Position numbers and translations under genes: made by a program. Shown here piece after piece: positions 35,813-43,787 of a DNA stretch of 64,000 nt; position 1 is the first letter of the stretch; the number at the start of each line of letters is the position of its first letter. The notes under the pieces are model-generated. The model saw only the letters and a list, made by a program, of their open reading frames with translations. It had not been told where the DNA came from and ran no database searches. Source of the DNA: Tateyamaria sp947503385 (GTDB lineage Bacteria; Pseudomonadota; Alphaproteobacteria; Rhodobacterales; Rhodobacteraceae); the NCBI RefSeq assembly GCF_051195235.1, contig NZ_JBNFZM010000007.1:124001-188000 (forward strand), written 5' to 3'.

Positions 35813-37200
35813 TTGGGTCCGATCATGTTTTCGGGGCGCACGACCTCATTGAACCGCTCTTCGGTGACAAATCCCATCTTCACCGCTTCCTCGATCAGGG
35901 TGGTGCCGTTCTTGTGCGCGGTCTTGGCAACTTTGGTGGCGTTGTCATAGCCGATCTCGGGGGCCAACGCGGTGACCAGCATAAGTGACTCGCGCATCAG
36001 CTTGTCGATACGCACCTCATCCGCCTGCAACCCGTCCACAAGGTTGTCTGTAAACGCCACAGAGGCGTCGCCGATCAGCTGCATGGATTGCAACACGTTG
36101 TACACCATCATGGGTTTGTAGACGTTCAGCTCGAAATGACCCTGCGACCCGGCAAATCCGACGGCGGCATCGTTCCCCATCACGTGGGCGCAAACCTGTG
36201 TCAGCGCCTCGCACTGCGTCGGGTTCACTTTGCCCGGCATGATGGACGAGCCGGGTTCGTTCTCAGGCAACATCAATTCGCCCAGACCACACCGCGGGCC
36301 GGAGCCCAGCAGCCGGATGTCGTTGGCAATCTTGAACAGGGATGCTGCAACCGTCTTTAGCGCGCCCGACATTTCGACCATGGCGTCGTGGGCGGCCAGC
36401 GCTTCGAATTTGTTGGGGGCGGTGACAAAGGGCAGGCCGGTGATGTCGGCCATATGGCCTGCCACCGCCTCGGCCCAGCCGTGTTGTGTATTCAGCCCGG
36501 TGCCAACGGCGGTGCCGCCTTGGGCCAGTTCATAGATGCGGGGCAGGGCGCCCTCGACCCGGGCGATGCCCATGGCGACCTGATGCGCATAGCCGGAAAA
36601 CTCCTGACCCAGTGTCAGCGGAGTGGCGTCCTGCGTATGCGTGCGCCCGATTTTGATGATGTCCTTGAACGCCTCTGCCTTGGCCGCCAAGGCCGCGTGC
36701 AGCTTGCGCAATCCCGGCAGCAACACGTCCCGCGCGGTCATCGCGGTCGAGATGTGCATAGCGGTGGGAAAGGTGTCATTCGATGACTGTCCCATATTGC
36801 AGTGATCGTTCGGATGGACCGGATCCTTGGAACCGATCACACCACCCAGCAATTCAATGGCGCGGTTCGCAATCACCTCGTTGGCGTTCATGTTGGACTG
36901 TGTGCCCGAACCTGTTTGCCAGACCACCAGCGGAAAATTGTCGTCGAGCTTGCCGTCGATAACCTCGCCCGCGGCCTCGACTATTGCGTCTGCCAGACGC
37001 GCATCCAGCGTGCCCTGGGCCTTGTTCTGCATCGCACACGCCTTTTTGATCACGCCAAGCGCGCGCACAACCGGCACAGGCTGCTTTTCCCAGCCGATGG
37101 GAAAGTTCATGATCGACCGCTGGGTCTGGGCGCCCCAATACTTGTCGGAAGGCACCTCCAGCGGGCCAAAGCTGTCGGTTTCGGTGCGCGTGTCGGCCAT
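35809..37200 (-). CDS. fumC: Class II fumarate hydratase
   Basis: 463 residues, standard length for an iron-independent homotetrameric fumarase of the TCA cycle (fumarate to L-malate). Visible are VWQTGSGTQSNMNANEVIANRA, GKVNPTQCEALTQVC and the signature GSSIMPGKVNPT. The active-site His lies in DPVHPNDHCNMGQSSND. It is the first gene of a leftward run followed by DUF4169, a 55-residue protein and an RHH protein. Confidence 0.97.
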   Translation of the reverse strand: MADTRTETDSFGPLEVPSDKYWGAQTQRSIMNFPIGWEKQPVPVVRALGVIKKACAMQNKAQGTLDARLADAIVEAAGEVIDGKLDDNFPLVVWQTGSGTQSNMNANEVIANRAIELLGGVIGSKDPVHPNDHCNMGQSSNDTFPTAMHISTAMTARDVLLPGLRKLHAALAAKAEAFKDIIKIGRTHTQDATPLTLGQEFSGYAHQVAMGIARVEGALPRIYELAQGGTAVGTGLNTQHGWAEAVAGHMADITGLPFVTAPNKFEALAAHDAMVEMSGALKTVAASLFKIANDIRLLGSGPRCGLGELMLPENEPGSSIMPGKVNPTQCEALTQVCAHVMGNDAAVGFAGSQGHFELNVYKPMMVYNVLQSMQLIGDASVAFTDNLVDGLQADEVRIDKLMRESLMLVTALAPEIGYDNATKVAKTAHKNGTTLIEEAVKMGFVTEERFNEVVRPENMIGPK

Positions 37201-37367
37201 TGGGCTCTCCTGCGATGTCAGTTCCGGTTGATTGCGTTTACCTGCGCCTGCCTGCGCTCACAAGCGGCAGCCATGTCGCGGTGGTTCAAATTGCGCGCAG
37301 CTAGTGCAAGACGCGGGCTGTCCCCCTATATAGAAAGGTGCATATGCCCGTTCAGAAGGACTGCCCC

Positions 37368-37916
37368 ATGATCCGCTCCCGCTTGTCGCCCGCGCTTTGC
37401 GTGGTGTTGATTGCCGCCCTGATGGTGTGGACCAGCGTCGCGCGGGCGGAAATCGCCAAGTTTGCAGGCAGTTACGAAGGGTCGGCAGAGGTGACCGCGG
37501 CTGACGGCACCAAGATTCCACGCGACATGAGCGTCGACATATCGGAAACCAAGGAAGGGTTTCAGGTCAAATGGACCTCTGTGACGTATCGCAGCGACGG
37601 GCGGACCAAGGAAAAATCCTACACGATCGACTTTGTGCCCAGCGGGCGGGCAGCGGTTTATGCGGCGGCTCAGCAAAAGAATGTGTTTGGTCACCGTGTA
37701 CAGCTAGACCCGATGAAGGGGGAACCGTATGTCTGGGCGCGCATTGATGGTGACACGCTGACGGTCTATTCGCTGTTTGTCAGCGAGGCGGGCGGGTACA
37801 GCCTTCAGCAATATGACCGGACGCTTGCCGATGGCGGTCTCGACCTGCGGTTCCAGAACATCCGGGATGGTGAGATTTTGCGCGCGGTTGAGACGTTTTT
37901 GACCCGCATCGATTGA
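37368..37916 (+). CDS. Secreted hypothetical protein
   Basis: 182 residues from ATG 37368 (AGAAGGA upstream; starts at 37338 and 37344 are possible). A Sec signal peptide (MIRSRLSPALCVVLIAALMV, cleaved after ARA) precedes a beta-rich mature domain of about 155 residues: KFAGSYEGSAEVTAADGTK, GFQVKWTSVTYRSDGRTKEKSYTIDF, GEPYVWARIDGDTLTVYSLFV. It resembles periplasmic proteins of unknown function found in Rhodobacteraceae. It is convergent with sspB, 5 bases apart. Confidence 0.7.
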   Translation: MIRSRLSPALCVVLIAALMVWTSVARAEIAKFAGSYEGSAEVTAADGTKIPRDMSVDISETKEGFQVKWTSVTYRSDGRTKEKSYTIDFVPSGRAAVYAAAQQKNVFGHRVQLDPMKGEPYVWARIDGDTLTVYSLFVSEAGGYSLQQYDRTLADGGLDLRFQNIRDGEILRAVETFLTRID

Positions 37917-37921
37917 CGGGA

Positions 37922-38416
37922 TTATTTGCGGAAACTGTCCAGTGACACGACATCGGCGGGTTTGCCGCTGTCATCCTTGTCCTGACCGTCGGCCTCGGGT
38001 GTGGTGATGGCGCTGCTGGGCAGAATTTCGGGCGGCGCTGCGGGCGCATCCTCCTGATCGCTGTCCTGCGTCTCAAAGCGCAGACCAAATTCCACCGACG
38101 GGTCCACGAATGTCTTGATCGCGTCGTATGGAATATAGAGCGGCTCTGGTGCGTCGCCGAAATTCAGCGTCACGGCAAAGCCATCGGTCCCGACATCAAG
38201 ATTGTCGTACCAGTGCTGCATCACCACAGTCATTTCCCCCGGATAGCGGTCGCTCAGCCAATCGGCGAGTTCTGCGTCGGGGTGACTGGTGTCGAAGGTG
38301 ATAAAGAAGTGGTGCGCGCCCGGTAGCCCGTTCTGCGACACGTCCGTCAGGACCTTGCGGATGAGGCCACGCATGGCCTCATGCATCAAATTGCCGTAAT
38401 CAATGCCGCGGCTCAT
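37922..38416 (-). CDS. sspB: ClpXP adaptor protein SspB (alpha type)
   Basis: 164 residues. The Sm-like substrate-binding fold is visible as GLPGAHHFFITFDTSHPDAEL, TVVMQHWYDNLDVGTDGFAVTLNFGD and LYIPYDAIKTFVDPS. A disordered linker follows, and a final short motif VVSLDSFRK, where SspB proteins carry the ClpX-docking sequence. SspB delivers ssrA-tagged proteins to ClpXP. The tmRNA that makes these tags is in the same window at about 41.1-41.4 kb. Confidence 0.92.
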   Translation of the reverse strand: MSRGIDYGNLMHEAMRGLIRKVLTDVSQNGLPGAHHFFITFDTSHPDAELADWLSDRYPGEMTVVMQHWYDNLDVGTDGFAVTLNFGDAPEPLYIPYDAIKTFVDPSVEFGLRFETQDSDQEDAPAAPPEILPSSAITTPEADGQDKDDSGKPADVVSLDSFRK

Positions 38417-38492
38417 TTATACTCTCCGCCATTTGGTTCTACCTTATCCCAATTTGCGGGCAAGGAAAGGGGCAGGCGGACAAATGGCGTGA

Positions 38493-39743
38493 TTATACCA
38501 CCCCGACCATGCCAAGTGCCGCGCCACAGGTCGCCAGCACCGCGAGGCTCCAGAGCAGGCCAAGCCGGAACAACAGCATCAGGACCATCGCAAATGCGGT
38601 GAGGACGACGGCCCACAGGTCGATGGACGCAAGCACCGGCACCGGGATTGGCAGCGCGTCACCGGTGCCGATCTGGCCAAAGATCACATGCAAGGCAAAC
38701 CACACTGATAGGTTCAGGATCACGCCCACAACAGCCGCCGTAATGGCCTGAAGGGCCGCCGCAAGGCGCGGGCGCGCCGCGATGTGGTCAAGGTAAGGGC
38801 CGGCGGCGAAAATCCATAGAAAACAGGGGGTAAACGTAACCCACAGTGTCAGCGCCCCCGCCGCAATGGCCACGGGCAGGCCGCCTTGCGCGTATCCGGC
38901 CAGCAGGGCCACGAATTCGGTCACAAGGATCAACGGGCCGGGCGTGGTTTCCGCCAGACCAAGCGCATCGATCATCTGACCCGTTTCGATCCAGCCATAG
39001 TTTTGCACGACCTCCTGCGTCATATAGGCCAACACCGCGTAGGCGCCGCCAAAAGTGACCACAGCAAGTTTTGAGAAAAAGAGCCCGATTTGCAGCAGGA
39101 AAGGTTGCGCAAAAATCCAGCACAGCAGCAGCGGCGCGGCCCAGATCGCGGCCCAGACCAGCACGGTGCGCACAGTCCCTTTTGGTCTGTCCGCAGGCGG
39201 GGCGGGCGCGTTGTGCGTTCGCGCAGTGACATACCCAAAGAGCCCGGCGGCCAGCACGATCAGCGGAAAGGGCAGGCCAAGCGCAAAAAGCGCGACAAAG
39301 GCCCCCCCGGCCAGCGCCCACGCCGCCGCACCAGTCAAGGCCTTGCGCGCCAGACGCAGCAGCGCTTGCAGCACGATAACAATCACCGCAGCCTTGATGC
39401 CCAGAAACGCTGCACGCACCAGCGGCAAATCCCCGTACCAGACATATCCCAGCGCCAGCGCGACGATCACCAGCGCGCCCGGCACCACAAACAGCAGTCC
39501 GGCCAGCAGCCCGCCCGCCGTGCCGCGCAAACGCCAGCCCGCGTAGGTGGCCAGTTGCATCGCTTCGGGGCCCGGCAGCAACATGCACAGCGACAGCGCG
39601 CGCAGATATTGCTGTTCGGTCAGCCATGCGTGGCGGGACACAAGGCTGTCATGCATCAACGCAATCTGCGCCGCTGGCCCACCAAAGGACAAAACGCCAA
39701 TGCGGCCAAACACGCGGGTCATTTCGGTCCAGCTCGGGGTCAT
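38493..39743 (-). CDS. chrA: Chromate efflux transporter ChrA
   Basis: 416 residues from ATG 39743, with two homologous CHR halves of about six membrane segments each. The first half has FGRIGVLSFGGPAAQIALMHDS and LPGPEAMQLATYAG, and the second has FFSKLAVVTFGGAYAVLAYM and ETTPGPLILVTEFVALLAG, the duplicated CHR motifs. It exports chromate. It overlaps the upstream ChrB-like gene by ATGA, making a chromate-resistance operon. Confidence 0.93.
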   Translation of the reverse strand: MTPSWTEMTRVFGRIGVLSFGGPAAQIALMHDSLVSRHAWLTEQQYLRALSLCMLLPGPEAMQLATYAGWRLRGTAGGLLAGLLFVVPGALVIVALALGYVWYGDLPLVRAAFLGIKAAVIVIVLQALLRLARKALTGAAAWALAGGAFVALFALGLPFPLIVLAAGLFGYVTARTHNAPAPPADRPKGTVRTVLVWAAIWAAPLLLCWIFAQPFLLQIGLFFSKLAVVTFGGAYAVLAYMTQEVVQNYGWIETGQMIDALGLAETTPGPLILVTEFVALLAGYAQGGLPVAIAAGALTLWVTFTPCFLWIFAAGPYLDHIAARPRLAAALQAITAAVVGVILNLSVWFALHVIFGQIGTGDALPIPVPVLASIDLWAVVLTAFAMVLMLLFRLGLLWSLAVLATCGAALGMVGVV

Positions 39744-40444
39744 GGTATGTCCTTTCGCAGGGCGGTCCACGCGGCGTCGATCACCGGCAGGGCGGCCAGT
39801 GCCGCGCTGTCGGGTGTGTTGTGCACTTTTTCCGGTGCGCGGAGCAATGCGGCCCATCCATCAGGCTGCGCGCGCGCCTCATTCATAAAGGTGTCGAGGG
39901 GGGCCCAATGCAGCCCCGCATCCGCCAGTATTGCTGCCGTGTCCTCTCCGGGCGGCACGTGAACCCCATCGAACCGGTCCGCGACAGCGGGGCCTGCATC
40001 CTCTGGCACCCAAAGGATATCCGCCATGGGCGCGATCCAGCGCCGGATGAGCCACACTGCCAGACAAGCGTTTGGCGTGCAGGGGGGCGACAGGACATAG
40101 GTCTGCGCCGCTTTGGTGTCGCGGATACGGGGCAGGCCAGCATCGCCCCAGCCAAGCACACCGCCCGCAAGGGCGTGGGCCGAATGGCCCAGGGCGCGCA
40201 GATGCGCCGCGACACCGATGCTGAGTTTCAGCCCCTTTTGGCAGATCACAACGGCCTCTTGCTCCGCGGCCATCCGGTCAGCCATGCGAGCGATATCGCG
40301 ATGCGCAAACCGTTGCGCGCCGGGCAACCGCCAAGGGTCTGCTGCCACATCTTTGGGCACGCATACGTCGAACAGGGTGGGGGTATGCCCCGTGCCAAGT
40401 CGGGGCAGCAGAACATCTGCTGTTGTGAAAAGGGTCAGGTCCAT
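39740..40444 (-). CDS. ChrB-like chromate resistance protein with rhodanese domain
   Basis: 234 residues from ATG 40444. The N-terminal half is a rhodanese-like domain (TLFDVCVP..., RDIARMADRMAAEQEAVVICQKGLKLSIGVAAHL) with the active-site loop starting CQKG. The C-terminal half, from about residue 125, has CTPNACLAVWLIRRWIAPMADILWVPED, the chromate-resistance (ChrB C-terminal) pattern. ChrB proteins regulate or assist chromate detoxification. The Shine-Dalgarno lies inside a hairpin just upstream (40449-40476). It is operonic with chrA. Confidence 0.82.
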   Translation of the reverse strand: MDLTLFTTADVLLPRLGTGHTPTLFDVCVPKDVAADPWRLPGAQRFAHRDIARMADRMAAEQEAVVICQKGLKLSIGVAAHLRALGHSAHALAGGVLGWGDAGLPRIRDTKAAQTYVLSPPCTPNACLAVWLIRRWIAPMADILWVPEDAGPAVADRFDGVHVPPGEDTAAILADAGLHWAPLDTFMNEARAQPDGWAALLRAPEKVHNTPDSAALAALPVIDAAWTALRKDIP

Positions 40445-40448
40445 TTGA

Positions 40449-40476
40449 GCATCCTTTACGCCATGCAAAAGGATGC
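40449..40476 (-). promoter_or_regulatory. Inverted repeat GCATCCTTT/AAAGGATGC holding the chrB-like ribosome binding site
   Basis: Perfect 9-base arms separated by 10 bases. On the minus strand the 3' arm includes AAAGGA, the likely Shine-Dalgarno 7 bases before the ATG at 40444. A hairpin would hide it. It could also be a repressor operator. Confidence 0.5.
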
Positions 40477-40563
40477 GACTTTGGGCCGGTATGACCTGAT
40501 GGGGCAGTCGCATATGCCCCCGTATGCTGTTGTTAGCCGGGGCAGCGCGGCGCGGTCAAGCGA

Positions 40564-40992
40564 TCATCGCAGGCGGGTCCCTGTGAGACACAGCGCCAAT
40601 GCATTTGGCGGCAGTTGCCCCAATTGTTCGAAATAGCTGAGGAAGTCGAAGCTGTGGTAGACCTCAACCATCTTACGGCCTTCGAATTGCGCCATGATCT
40701 GGCCAAAGACATGGACAGGATCACCGGTGTCGATCACATGGCTGCGCACCTCAACCAACGCCGCAATCCAGTCGCCCTGATCCATGACCTTGGCCAGTCG
40801 CACGTCGATTGGTCCCAATTGCGCGCGCATCAGTTGCACCAGTTCCGGCATATCAGTTGCGGACAGGGCCATGTCCGGCAGAATGCCGGTTGCGGTTGCG
40901 TCGGGCGAAAAAAATTCGGGGATGGCGTCCATCTCACCCGCCGTCCAGATGCGGTCAAGCCATGCCTGCAAAATTTCGGGCTTATGTGGCAC
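40564..40992 (-). CDS. SnoaL-like / NTF2-fold protein
   Basis: 142 residues from GTG 40992. The cone-shaped alpha+beta barrel is suggested by PEILQAWLDRIWTAGEMDAIPEFFSPDATATGI, then a helix (DMPELVQLMRAQLGPIDVRL), paired strands with DWIAALVEVRSHV, and GRKMVEVYHSFDFLSYFEQLGQLP. Family members are polyketide cyclases, ester cyclases or isomerases; function here is unknown. It is the nearest gene downstream of tmRNA on the minus strand. Confidence 0.7.
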   Translation of the reverse strand: MPHKPEILQAWLDRIWTAGEMDAIPEFFSPDATATGILPDMALSATDMPELVQLMRAQLGPIDVRLAKVMDQGDWIAALVEVRSHVIDTGDPVHVFGQIMAQFEGRKMVEVYHSFDFLSYFEQLGQLPPNALALCLTGTRLR

Positions 40993-41089
40993 AGCGCGGT
41001 CCTTCCCATTGGCCGATACCGCATCTTTAACCGCGTTGGGTTAATTCCAATTGAACAGCCCCTGTGTGCTGATTGAAGCTACGTCAGTT

Positions 41090-41408
41090 GTGGGGAAGTG
41101 CAGGCTTCTGTTGCCAGGTGCCTGCGAACCCCGCCTCACGCGGCTAGGCGAGAGGGCTTAAAGTCGGTTCGACTCGAACTGCTTACGCAGCCAGAGCAAC
41201 CGGAGCACGATTGTCGTTTGCAATTGTACTGTTTTCGCCGGTAACGGTGGCAGACAGCCGAGACAAAGCTAACCCCTTTAGACGTCCGTCGATCCTGTTT
41301 CGGCCCCATGATCCTTCAAACGAAAGGATGTTTGGTGGAGCCGCCGGGTACCGCCCCCGGGTCCGATCCGTTTATTACGAGCGCGTTTATGTCCATAGTT
41401 CCGAAGAA
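41090..41408 (-). ncRNA. ssrA: tmRNA, circularly permuted two-piece type
   Basis: On the minus strand the acceptor piece comes first and ends GGCTCC-ACCA at 41333 (T stem CCGGG/CCCGG). A 25-base spacer (41308-41332) with a hairpin ATCCTT/AAGGAT follows. The coding piece begins GGGGCCG at 41307 and pairs with CGGCTCC to form the 7-bp acceptor stem. GGATCGACGG follows, as in other tmRNAs. The tag ORF is 41183-41221: GCA resume codon, peptide ANDNRAPVALAA, stop TAA. The spacer is excised to give two RNAs. It rescues stalled ribosomes, and tagged proteins go to ClpXP via SspB. Outer ends are estimates; the 5' end is placed from the promoter, and a hairpin GCAGGC/GCCTGC ends near 41099. Confidence 0.95.
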
Positions 41409-41415
41409 CAGTTGA

Positions 41416-41444
41416 TATGTAGGCCAGCGGTGCACGGTTTGCAA
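41416..41444 (-). promoter_or_regulatory. Promoter of tmRNA
   Basis: On the minus strand TTGCAA (41439-41444) and TACATA (41416-41421) are 17 bases apart, a good -35/-10 pair. Transcription would start near 41408, just ahead of the acceptor piece. Confidence 0.7.
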
Positions 41445-41449
41445 TCTGT

Positions 41450-41489
41450 GGGAGCCTCCGGCGGGGATTTTTTTGGGACAGAGACGGGT
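41450..41489 (+). repeat. Intergenic hairpin-plus-core repeat, copy 2
   Basis: The core GGGGATTTTTTTGGGACAG, ending GAGACGGG, is at 41463-41488, preceded by a degenerate hairpin (GGAG/CTCC). It lies just upstream of the tmRNA promoter. Orientation matches copies 1 and 3. Confidence 0.7.
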
Positions 41490-41541
41490 GGAGTGTCGGT
41501 TTAAGGCGGTGGCGTTATGCGTTGATTTTACGATATTTTAG

Positions 41542-41898
41542 TCAAAGGTTGATCGCTAGGGCCATGGCGGCAACCGCAACCTCGGAGCCAAAGAAAATCC
41601 ACTTTAGCCGGGTTTGACCGTCGAGCATCAGCGACGTGGCACGGCCCACAGCACCTCCTGCCCAGATGAAACCGATCATGGCGTAGGCGGCGGGCGTGTC
41701 GAGCCACAGCGCCCCAAGACCCGCAATGACGAACAGTGCACCGGATGCAGCGCGCACTTCGGACCGGCCCATCGTCGAGCCGCCGTCGCGCAGATCAACC
41801 GTTTCCATTGTGTAGCGCGGGGCGAGCCAACCCAAAGCCCCAAAGATGATCGACACCCCCGCGAGGGCATAGTTAAGAAATGAGATCAGTTCCATCAT
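41542..41898 (-). CDS. Small membrane protein, DUF4345-like (copy A)
   Basis: 118 residues (an ATG at 41895 is possible). Four hydrophobic segments. Shared blocks with the next gene are APRYTMETVDLRDGGSTMGRSEVRA, WLDTPAAYAMIGFIWAGGAVGRATSLMLDG. It resembles the DUF4345 family of small integral membrane proteins without known function. It is the downstream member of a tandem pair separated by 51 bases, which suggests duplication. Confidence 0.7.
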   Translation of the reverse strand: MMELISFLNYALAGVSIIFGALGWLAPRYTMETVDLRDGGSTMGRSEVRAASGALFVIAGLGALWLDTPAAYAMIGFIWAGGAVGRATSLMLDGQTRLKWIFFGSEVAVAAMALAINL

Positions 41899-41949
41899 GT
41901 GGGATCCTTGGCCTGTTTCAGGACCCCAACGCGGCAGGCGCGTTTTGGT

Positions 41950-42300
41950 TCACAAATTGGCAGACAGGAACCATGCGGCGAGGGCTGCCTCGATCCCGCC
42001 AAAGATCAGGACCTTGCGCACGGGTGGGGCATCGAGGATCAGCGACAGTGCCCGCCCCAACGCCGCCCCCGCAAAGGCAAAGCCGATCATACCATAGGTC
42101 AGCGGATGGTCGAGCCAGAGCGCAGCCGCGCCCGCCACAACAAACAGCCCGCCCACGCTGGCGCGCATTTCGCTTAGGCCCATGGTGCTGGTTGTGGGGG
42201 CCAGATCAAGCGCCGCCGCCGTATAGCGCGGGGCCAGAAAACCAAAGAGCCCGAAGGCAATGGTGAGCAGGCAGGCCAGTAGGTTCAGAATGTCCGTCAT
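41950..42300 (-). CDS. Small membrane protein, DUF4345-like (copy B)
   Basis: 116 residues from ATG 42300 (GTG 42309 possible). Four hydrophobic segments, clearly paralogous to copy A: APRYTAAALDLAPTTSTMGLSEMRASVGGLF and LDHPLTYGMIGFAFAGAALGRALSLILDA align without gaps. Function unknown. Confidence 0.7.
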   Translation of the reverse strand: MTDILNLLACLLTIAFGLFGFLAPRYTAAALDLAPTTSTMGLSEMRASVGGLFVVAGAAALWLDHPLTYGMIGFAFAGAALGRALSLILDAPPVRKVLIFGGIEAALAAWFLSANL

Positions 42301-42345
42301 TCGTCGCACGTAGCCCGGTCGCCCGGGCCCGACAAGTGGCGTGTC

Positions 42346-43038
42346 TCACCAGGTCGAGCGGATGGGCGTGTTGAAGCGGGCCTCAAGGTCGGCGTTGAAA
42401 GCGGCCAGATCGCGTGACGTGTCCAGATCGTCCACCCGCTTGATGTCGATGCTCACGTGGCGGCGGCCCTTTTTACGACCGATGAAGGTGTAAAAGCTGT
42501 CGTGGCGCGCGGTCTGGAATTTGCCCAAGCCGTCGATGCGCACCAACATGATGGGGATGTCAGGATTGGACTGGACCACATCAAAGGCACCGGAATAATG
42601 CGGTTCGACGATTTCTTCGGGCTGGCGGCGTGTTTTGCCCGCAGGAAAGAGCAGCACGGCGTTGCCCCTGTGCAGGACCTTGCTGACAACACCAAGGCTG
42701 AACGCCTTGCGTTCGGCGCGCTTTTCCTTTGGCCATTCGCGTGGCGAACTGACCGGAATGGCCGAAATCACGAACATCGGGAACCATTGCAGCCAATTGT
42801 AGTATTCGTTGTAATGCACGACCGTGCGCACCCGCGTGGTCGTATACAGAATGGCCGCAATGATCGGCCCGTCATGGCGGCTCACATGTGTCGCAAGGAT
42901 CAATGCGCCCGGGTGATCCTGAAGCAGGTGTTTGCCCGAGCAACTGACATTGTAAAACAGGGAATAGTAGCTGCGCACCACGATGAAAAAGAAGTGGCGG
43001 GTCCAGCGGCCCAGCGTGGAATCGATAAAGCGCATCAT
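42346..43038 (-). CDS. Lysophospholipid acyltransferase family protein
   Basis: 230 residues. The acyltransferase HX4D motif is ATHVSRHDGPII, and the phosphate-binding block is AVLLFPAGKTRR (FPxGxxR). A hydrophobic N-terminal segment (RHFFFIVVRSYYSLFYNV) suggests membrane association. It would acylate a lyso-lipid using acyl-CoA or acyl-ACP. Whether it is PlsC or an ornithine-lipid/other acyltransferase cannot be decided. Confidence 0.83.
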   Translation of the reverse strand: MMRFIDSTLGRWTRHFFFIVVRSYYSLFYNVSCSGKHLLQDHPGALILATHVSRHDGPIIAAILYTTTRVRTVVHYNEYYNWLQWFPMFVISAIPVSSPREWPKEKRAERKAFSLGVVSKVLHRGNAVLLFPAGKTRRQPEEIVEPHYSGAFDVVQSNPDIPIMLVRIDGLGKFQTARHDSFYTFIGRKKGRRHVSIDIKRVDDLDTSRDLAAFNADLEARFNTPIRSTW

Positions 43039-43122
43039 ATACGGGACGTTCCGGTTCGCATTAACAGACGCTCTCGCGCGTCACTGAACCACAGGTTAGC
43101 CATTGCACGGTTCTACGCCAGT

Positions 43123-43776
43123 TCAAAGTGCTGTCCAAAGCCCAAGAACACCAACCCCGATAAGGCTGACAGCCCAGACCGTTTCGAGGTCGAACCAGCC
43201 CTTTTTGAGGAATTGCAGGCCAAACCACCGGTGAACGGCATAGGCCAGTGCGCCGCCTGATCCGATCATGGCAGCGGTGTGCAGGACCGCCACGCCAAGC
43301 GCGAGCGCGGTTGTGGCCATAAGCGCGGAGGCGGCGCGGTGGCCTGCGTCCAGTTCTTCGATCGCACAAAGGCCAAGATAGATGGGCACCAGCATCAGCG
43401 CCGCCCCATGCGCCAGCGCCACGAGGAACGACCACAGGGTGAGCTTGTGTGGCGGAATTCGTGCAAGAAACCGTGGGTGGCGGCGGGTGATGACCAGATA
43501 AAGACCCATCCCGATGACAATCAGACCGGCCCCGATGCGGATTTCCCGCTGATAGTCGATCAGGATCGCCATCATGGAGAAGGGCAGCAGGATGCCCAGC
43601 ATCGCCGCGAAATGGCCAAGGCTAAGCGCCCCGAGCGCAGGCCAAAGGGCGCTTCGACGACGCTCGAACAGAGCGGAGGAGACCGCGAGCGGCCAGCCCA
43701 TTCCGGGATTGAGTCCGTGATACAGACCCGAAAGGACGACGGCGAGCCACAGGCCCGCCGCCCCTGTCAGTTCCAC
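43123..43776 (-). CDS. Polytopic membrane protein next to the SBP56 gene
   Basis: 217 residues from GTG 43776. About six membrane segments. An N-terminal SGLYHGLNPGMGWPLAVSSAL with conserved His, and LGHFAAMLGILLPF and FLVALAHGAALMLVPIYLG, resemble the HxxH-type segments of nickel/cobalt or sulfite-type exporters (NicO/UreH-like). It lies 11 bases downstream of the SBP56/methanethiol-oxidase-like gene on the same strand, so it is probably co-transcribed and could move a metal or sulfur product. This is inference. Confidence 0.65.
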   Translation of the reverse strand: MELTGAAGLWLAVVLSGLYHGLNPGMGWPLAVSSALFERRRSALWPALGALSLGHFAAMLGILLPFSMMAILIDYQREIRIGAGLIVIGMGLYLVITRRHPRFLARIPPHKLTLWSFLVALAHGAALMLVPIYLGLCAIEELDAGHRAASALMATTALALGVAVLHTAAMIGSGGALAYAVHRWFGLQFLKKGWFDLETVWAVSLIGVGVLGLWTAL

Positions 43777-43787
43777 GTCACGCCCAT

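Noticed and set aside
41211..41504. 97-codon plus-strand frame
   Set aside because: It lies antisense over the tmRNA acceptor and coding pieces and a repeat copy; the RNA gene explains the sequence.
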